DNA of 64,000 bases from Streptomyces finlayi (lineage in GTDB: Bacteria > Actinomycetota > Actinomycetes > Streptomycetales > Streptomycetaceae). Position 1 is the first letter of the stretch; each line of letters begins with the position of its first letter. Location of the stretch: the NCBI RefSeq assembly GCF_014216315.1, contig NZ_CP045702.1, positions 6,014,001-6,078,000 on the forward strand, in the 5' to 3' direction. The notes beneath the pieces were generated by a model. It ran no database searches, had not been told where the DNA came from, and saw only the letters and a list, made by a program, of their open reading frames with translations. The translations under genes were made by a program, and so were the position numbers. Below are positions 58,155 through 64,000 of the stretch, one piece after another.

Positions 58155-58553
58155 GTGCCGCTCTCGGAGCACGAGCAGCGAATGCTCGAGCAGATGGAGC
58201 GAGCGCTGTACGCCGAAGATCCCAAGTTCGCGACAGCGCTCGAGGGAAGCGGGCTGCGTACGTACACCCGACGACGGGTCTACCAGGCGGTCGCTGGTTT
58301 TCTCGTGGGTATCGCGCTCCTCATGGCCGGAATGGTCGCCCAGCAGATCTGGATCAGCGTGGTGGGTTTCCTCGTCATGCTGGGCTGTGCCGTGCTCGCG
58401 GTCACCGGGTGGCGCAAGGCGCCCAAGCCCGGGGAACAACAGCCGGCGGGGAGCGGGGCGACAGGCGAAGGCCGACAGCCCAAGCAGCGCCGGTCAGTGA
58501 TGAACCGGATCGAGCAGCGGTGGCAGCGCCGCCGTGACGAGCAGGGCCAGTAA
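58155..58553 (+). CDS. DUF3040 small membrane protein
   Basis: A 132-aa actinobacterial protein starting at a GTG (58155) with TAGGAGGA at good spacing. The family's N-terminus PLSEHEQRMLEQMERALYAEDPKFA is intact (residues 2-26), followed by two adjacent membrane helices (about 47-67 and 69-87) and a basic, disordered tail (QPKQRRSVMNRIEQRWQRRR). It sits near the division gene region in Streptomyces as I recall, but its function is unknown. A very strong terminator follows. Confidence 0.92.
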   Translation: MPLSEHEQRMLEQMERALYAEDPKFATALEGSGLRTYTRRRVYQAVAGFLVGIALLMAGMVAQQIWISVVGFLVMLGCAVLAVTGWRKAPKPGEQQPAGSGATGEGRQPKQRRSVMNRIEQRWQRRRDEQGQ

Positions 58554-58620
58554 GCACTTCCGCCCCGGGAGTTCTTCCGGGACGGACCGAAGACATGACG
58601 CCGGGCACGTGAGCGCCACA

Positions 58621-58670
58621 CATATGGGTGAGGGGCGGCCGCTTTTCTGCGGCCGCCCCTCACCCATATG
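58621..58670. terminator. Perfect 22-bp inverted repeat (strong terminator)
   Basis: Positions 58621-58642 and 58649-58670 are exact reverse complements (22 bp, beginning CATATGGGTGAGGGGCGGCC) with the 6-nt loop TTTTCT. It lies 67 nt after the DUF3040 stop and 160 nt before the convergent transglutaminase stop, so it can act in both directions. Confidence 0.88.
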
Positions 58671-58829
58671 CCTCGCCGCCTCGGTCTGCCGGGCCTTCCG
58701 GTTCCGCGCCGGGTGGCGTTGGATCAGGTTGGACAGTGCCGGATCACGCCGGACGGCGTCGGATCATGGCGGACCGTGCCGCACGACGGCCGACCGCGCC
58801 CCCGTAACTCCGGGGGCGCGGTCTCCGTG

Positions 58830-61253
58830 TCAGCCCCGCTGGCGGGACAGCCGGCGGAATCGCCCGGCCCACCGGTCGCGGCCCGGCCGGTCCGCCCACC
58901 GCCGCGCGAGCGCGGCCCACCGCTCGGAAGCCGTCCACACCACCCGGACGGCCGAGCGCGGCGCGATCACCGCGCGGAGCCGGGCCGGGCGGCCCACGGA
59001 GGCCCGCAGAGCTGCACGGACGGCAAGGACGTCCTCGGTGAGCCCCGTGGCCGACCGTGGCTGCGGGGCGTACAGCACCTGCTCCACCGCACCCGCCACC
59101 CGGTGGGCCGAAGCCGCCGCGGCGCCGTCGAGTTCGCCCAGCCGCACGATCCGCGCCGCCGCCTTGCGCGGCGTCTGCGACTCGTCCGGCGGGATGCCGT
59201 GGTCCCAGGCCGTGTCCGTCAGTTCGCGCCAGGCCGCCATCGTTCTGGCCATGGCGTCCGCGGGCGTACGGCCCGGGGAGAAGCCCAGCCTGTGCCCGCG
59301 TGCCCGGGTCCGCCAGAGCAGCGGCACCAGAGGCAGCACCAGCAGCAGCGCGGCAGCCAGGCTCAGCAGCACCACGCTGCGCAGCGGAGTCCCCGGATCG
59401 GCCGGACCCACCGCGCCGGGCAGCGCCGCGGCACCGCACTCACCCTGACGGCGTAGTTGCTCCGGGCAGTTCTGCGAGGCGGACGGAGCGGCCGACGGCG
59501 CCCGGGAGGCGTCCGTGGACGGCTGGGCCGGATCGTTCGTACCGCCCGTGGGAGCGTCCGGCAGCGTGTACGAAGGGGTGGAGCCCCGGGACGGGGTCGG
59601 CTCGAACCGTGTCCAGCCCACGCCCTCGAAGTACAGCTCGGGCCAGGCGTGGGCGTCACGCAGCCCGACGGACATCGAGCCGTTCGACTGGAAGGTCCCG
59701 GGAGTGAAGCCCACCGCGACCCGGGAGGGTATACCCAGGGTCCGTGCCATCGCCGCCATCGTGAACGAGAAGTGGACGCAGAAGCCCTGCTTGTCCTTGA
59801 GGAACCGGCCGATCGCCGCCGTGCCCGTCCCCGAACTCACCGTCGTGTCGTAGGTGAAGCCGCCCTTCGAGGCGAACCAGTCCTGCATGGCGACCGCCCT
59901 CTCGTACGCGTTCGTGGAGCCCTCCGTCACCTCGGCCGCGGTCCTGCGCACCACGTCCGGCAGCGAATCGGGCACCTTGGTGTACTCGCGTGCCAGCTCC
60001 GGCGGCGGCGGGCCCGCCGCGGCGAGCTGATCCGCGGTCGGCAGAACCACCAGGCTGCTGACCTCGTACCTCGCATTCCCCGTCGTCTGCCCGTCGTCCC
60101 CGACGAGCGTGCGGCCCTCGGGCTCGTACCGCCAGCGCCCGCCGATCTTCACCTCGGTCGCCGGATAGGGGAGCGGGAGGTACGTCTGCTGGTAGGAGGG
60201 CGACGAGGAGAGGTTCGTCCTGATCTCCGTGACGGCGACGCCGGAACCCAGACCCGTGGGCCGCGGGAGCCGTCCCGGCACATCCGTCAGCCGGCGGGTC
60301 GACGGCCGCCACTCGGTTCCGTTGAACTGGTCCAGGGCCAGGATGCGCAGATAGAAGTCCTCCGGGGCCCCGGAGTCGGTGCGATACGTCATCACCTCCC
60401 GGTCCTCCGGCTGGTTCAGATTGTTCTGGAGCGAGACCAGCGGATTGACCGCGGAGATCGTGCCCCCGCCGCCGCCCCTGCCTGTCCCCGAGCCCGATCC
60501 GGCCAGAAGCCCGCCGTCCAGGGCGGGCAGCGCCGCCGGGACGACCAGCGCGATGCCCAGCGTCAGGACCCCGATACGCCGCCCCGTACGCACGGAGGCG
60601 AACGCGCGTCCGCCCGAATCCGCGATGCCGGCGGTCAGACCGCCCGGCGACCCGGCCGCGCCGCCGAAGACCCGCCCCCACTGGGAGAGCCGGTCACGTC
60701 CCTCGGCCAGCAGCAACAGCAGATATCCGGAGGCGGCGAGCAGGAACCAGAGCCAGCCCGCGCCCCCCTCGGACAGTCCGGCGGCCACCGAGTAGAGCGC
60801 GAGCAGCGGCAGTCCGGCAGGGGCCGCACTGCGGAACGTCACCGCGAGCGCGTCCACCCCGAGTCCGATCAGCAGCACACCGCCGACCAGCATCAGCCGG
60901 ATGCCGTCCGTCGCGGGAGCGGGGATCGCGTATTTGCCGACATCGTCGAAGCCCGCACTGAACAGCTCTTGCATCCACAGCACGGTCTCGGGGCCCGGCA
61001 GCACACCGAGGAACGCCTGCTCCCTGGCGAACGCCACGGTCAGCAGGACCGTCGTGAGCAGGACCTGCGCGCCGACCGTCAGCGTCCTCGCCAGCGGCAC
61101 CCGGCGGGCCAGCGCGCCCACCCCGCTCTGGATCGCCAGCAGCAGGGCCGCCTGCAGAATCCAGCCGGCCGGATCGACCAGTGGCAGGAGGGCGCCCGAC
61201 GCCATCAGCGTCGCCGCGAAGGCGCACAGCGCCAGCCGACCACGACCACTCAT
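58830..61253 (-). CDS. DUF3488/transglutaminase-like membrane protein (TgpA type)
   Basis: An 807-aa protein: six or seven N-terminal membrane helices (to about residue 255), a large extracytoplasmic region with a transglutaminase-like fold (about 430-570), one more helix (about 640-660) and a cytoplasmic tail. The catalytic Cys is in KQGFCVHFSFTMAAM and the His in GLRDAHAWPELYFEG, followed by GWTRFEPTPS. The ATG at 61253 overlaps the DUF58 stop (ATGA) and has GGGGGA 5 nt upstream. MoxR-DUF58-transglutaminase operons are common; the transglutaminase is thought to process or cross-link envelope proteins. Confidence 0.93.
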   Translation of the reverse strand: MSGRGRLALCAFAATLMASGALLPLVDPAGWILQAALLLAIQSGVGALARRVPLARTLTVGAQVLLTTVLLTVAFAREQAFLGVLPGPETVLWMQELFSAGFDDVGKYAIPAPATDGIRLMLVGGVLLIGLGVDALAVTFRSAAPAGLPLLALYSVAAGLSEGGAGWLWFLLAASGYLLLLLAEGRDRLSQWGRVFGGAAGSPGGLTAGIADSGGRAFASVRTGRRIGVLTLGIALVVPAALPALDGGLLAGSGSGTGRGGGGGTISAVNPLVSLQNNLNQPEDREVMTYRTDSGAPEDFYLRILALDQFNGTEWRPSTRRLTDVPGRLPRPTGLGSGVAVTEIRTNLSSSPSYQQTYLPLPYPATEVKIGGRWRYEPEGRTLVGDDGQTTGNARYEVSSLVVLPTADQLAAAGPPPPELAREYTKVPDSLPDVVRRTAAEVTEGSTNAYERAVAMQDWFASKGGFTYDTTVSSGTGTAAIGRFLKDKQGFCVHFSFTMAAMARTLGIPSRVAVGFTPGTFQSNGSMSVGLRDAHAWPELYFEGVGWTRFEPTPSRGSTPSYTLPDAPTGGTNDPAQPSTDASRAPSAAPSASQNCPEQLRRQGECGAAALPGAVGPADPGTPLRSVVLLSLAAALLLVLPLVPLLWRTRARGHRLGFSPGRTPADAMARTMAAWRELTDTAWDHGIPPDESQTPRKAAARIVRLGELDGAAAASAHRVAGAVEQVLYAPQPRSATGLTEDVLAVRAALRASVGRPARLRAVIAPRSAVRVVWTASERWAALARRWADRPGRDRWAGRFRRLSRQRG

Positions 61254-62622
61254 GACCATCCCCCGGAGAAGCCCTTAAGTCCGCCGGTCGCGGCGGACTG
61301 CGTGTCACCGTGCTGCTGCCCGGCCTGTTGCCACAGCGGGGTGAGCCGCGTCCCGGGCGGAACGGCCACGGCCGTCCAGCCCGCCTCGCGCAGCAGCCGC
61401 AGACGCGCCGTGACCGGGGCGGGCGGTGTCCCGTCCCCGCCCCGCACCCAGCCCTCGCTGTCCACGACGAACGCCACGGCGGCTCCGCTGCGCTGCCGCA
61501 TCCGGCTCGCCACGGCGACCTGCTCCTCGTCGAGGTCACCGAAGAATGCGATCAGCAGCCCTTCGTTGCCGCCCCGCAGCACGTCGTAGGCGCGCGACAG
61601 GCCGCCGCCGTCCGAATGGTCGACGACCGCGAGCGTGTCCATCATCAGTCCCGCGGAATCGGCGGACTCCTGGGTCGATCCGGCGAAGCCGTCGGACCCC
61701 TCACCCGCCACCGAACTGCCGTCGTCCGTGAGCAGTCGCACCCCGAAGCCGCGCTCCAGCATGTGCACCAGCGCCGAAGCCGCTGCGGAGACCGCCCACT
61801 CGAAGGCCGAATCAGGACCGGCCCCCTGATAGGCGATGCGCCGGGTGTCCAGGAGCACCGTGCACCTGGCCCGCTGCGGCTGCTCCTCGCGGCGCACCAT
61901 CAGTTCGCCGTAACGAGCGGTGGAGCGCCAGTGGACCCGGCGGAGGTCGTCGCCATGCCGGTAGCCGCGCGGAATGACATCGTCCTCGCCGGCCAGGGCC
62001 AGCGACCGCTGCCGGCCGTCGCCGTATCCCGAAGCTTCACCGGCCAGCCGCAGGACCGGCAGGGACTCGGTGCGGGGGATGACGGTCAGGGTGTCGTACG
62101 CACTGAACGAACGGGTCAGCTCGCACATCCCGAACGGATCGCTGAGCCGCAGCTGCAGGGGACCCAGCGGGTAGCGCCCGCGCAGATCCGACCGGACCCG
62201 GTAGGACACCTCGCGCCTGCCGCCCGCCTCCACCCGGTCCAGGACGAACCGGGGCCGCGGACCGAGCACGTACGGAACGCGGTCCTGGAGCATGAGCAGC
62301 CCGGTGGGCAGCCGGGAGATGTTGTCCATCCGCAGGTGCACCCGTGCCTCCGAGCCCGCCGGCACCCGCGACGGCGACAGCCAGCGGCTTCCGGTGACCC
62401 GGTAGCGGGTGCGGTAGAGCACGGCCACGCAGATCAGCGGCAGCACGGCGAGCAGCAGGCCGACCCGCAGCAGGTCGCCCTGGCCCAGTACATAGGCGCA
62501 GACCGCGGCGGCCACACCGGCCGCGAGGAAGGACCGCCCGCGTGTGGTCAGACCGCTGAGGGCGGCCCGGAGACCGCCCTTGTCGCCGTCGTCGTCCACG
62601 GCGCCGGGCCCCCCGGCCGCCA

Positions 62623-62626
<4 letters not shown>
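61250..62626 (-). CDS. DUF58 domain protein (MoxR partner)
   Basis: A 458-aa protein with two N-terminal membrane helices (about residues 30-70) and a cytoplasmic DUF58/vWA-like region. The family signature is visible as DVIPRGYRHGDDLRRVHWRSTARYG (about residues 215-240), with VLLDTRRIAYQG and a later LLIAFFGDLDEEQ, a degenerate metal-site fold. DUF58 proteins act with MoxR ATPases. Translation starts at GTG 62626, overlapping the MoxR stop (GTGA), or at the adjacent ATG 62623. Confidence 0.93.
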
Positions 62627-63675
<1,049 letters not shown>

Positions 63676-63901
63676 CCGGCCCTCCTCGGCACCTTTGTGC
63701 AGGGCCGACGCGCATCGCTGCCCGGCCCACCCCGACATACGGACACTCCGCGGAAGGCCCGTGGATGTGTCACACGCGCATTCTTGTTGCCGTTACCGCT
63801 TCGTGTCACTCGCCTGTGGATAAGTGGGTGCGATATGTCGGGTGTTGGTGCGAATTCGGAGTCCGAGGACCGCTAGTGAGGCAACGAGCGGACGCGGGAG
63901 G

Positions 63902-64000
63902 TCAGGAGGTGGGAAAGATCTCGCGCAGCAGACCGGTGGTCACGTCGAACACGAAACCGCGGATGTCGTCCGTGTGCAGCAGGAACGGTGAGGTGCGCAC
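63902..64000 (-). CDS. Beta-carbonic anhydrase, C-terminal end
   Basis: Only the last 32 codons are in the window (stop TGA at 63902). The peptide RTSPFLLHTDDIRGFVFDV, then TTGLLREIFPTS, matches the conserved C-terminus of actinobacterial beta-class carbonic anhydrases, which interconvert CO2 and bicarbonate with a zinc ion. The active-site region lies beyond the right edge. The gene reads towards the MoxR operon's upstream region; the 226-bp gap holds the MoxR promoter. Confidence 0.82.
   Translation of the reverse strand: MRTSPFLLHTDDIRGFVFDVTTGLLREIFPTS

Noticed and set aside
63815..63823. Single DnaA-box-like TGTGGATAA (TTATCCACA on the other strand)
   Set aside because: Only one copy, upstream of the MoxR operon, with no cluster or A/T-rich element and far from dnaA/dnaN. 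It could regulate a promoter but does not support an origin.

Overview
The window is high-GC actinobacterial DNA that matches a Streptomyces chromosome core. The signs are strong third-position G/C bias, frequent GTG and TTG starts, start/stop overlaps of the GTGA/ATGA type, and a gene order that, from memory, follows the S. coelicolor SCO2156-to-SCO2095 region. I recognised no prophage, insertion sequence, CRISPR array, rRNA or tRNA. Almost everything is housekeeping, and the interest lies in regulation and a few degenerate genes.

Layout. 1-10 kb: the end of a cysteine desulfurase-family gene, then the aerobic respiratory supercomplex genes in two operons, ctaC-ctaD-ctaF and ctaE-qcrC-qcrA-qcrB, separated by an L,D-transpeptidase lipoprotein and an orphan receiver-like protein. 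10-16 kb: trpD, a SAM-IV riboswitch ahead of a class V aminotransferase, an Lrp/AsnC sensor-domain protein coupled to a rhomboid protease, a zinc-ribbon protein and a NYN-domain protein. 16-24 kb: envelope genes, namely two tandem NlpC/P60 hydrolases (the first behind a c-di-AMP-type riboswitch), a gluzincin-like lipoprotein, GT87 and GT4 glycosyltransferases and an acyl-CoA ligase. 24-31 kb: metallophosphoesterase, SRPBCC protein, ArsA-like ATPase, DUF5304 protein, glucokinase, EEP hydrolase, membrane protein and carboxylesterase. 31-35 kb: PlsC-type acyltransferase, the MacS/MacR two-component pair and a D-2-hydroxyacid dehydrogenase.

35-39 kb is an aromatic and iron section. A fused anthranilate synthase lies behind a Trp-Trp-Trp leader peptide and attenuator, divergent from class II DAHP synthase. 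An iron box precedes the bacterioferritin-associated ferredoxin gene, which converges on bacterioferritin. 39-44 kb: a molybdopterin oxidoreductase, a His-rich DUF4396 protein behind a CsoR-like palindrome, endonuclease IV and a PASTA Ser/Thr kinase. 44-50 kb: thiamine genes (thiO-thiS-thiG behind a TPP riboswitch, and thiE), an FAD reductase, an Rv2175c-type DNA-binding protein, metF and a membrane protein with a disordered tail. 50-58 kb: a phytoene-desaturase-like oxidoreductase, an internally deleted DUF4126 pseudogene, an ABC-YhgE/Pip-TetR operon with a palindromic operator, a HEPN protein, a methyltransferase and a DUF3040 protein. 58-64 kb: a MoxR-DUF58-transglutaminase operon and the end of a beta-carbonic anhydrase gene.

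The window holds four RNA-based controls (SAM-IV, c-di-AMP, TPP, trp attenuator) and several operator-like palindromes (iron box, CsoR-like, two TetR-like). I did not find a convincing entirely new system. The best candidates for new biology are the metal-linked DUF4396 locus, the ABC/YhgE operon with a degenerate ATPase, and the tiny reading frame just behind the SAM-IV aptamer.
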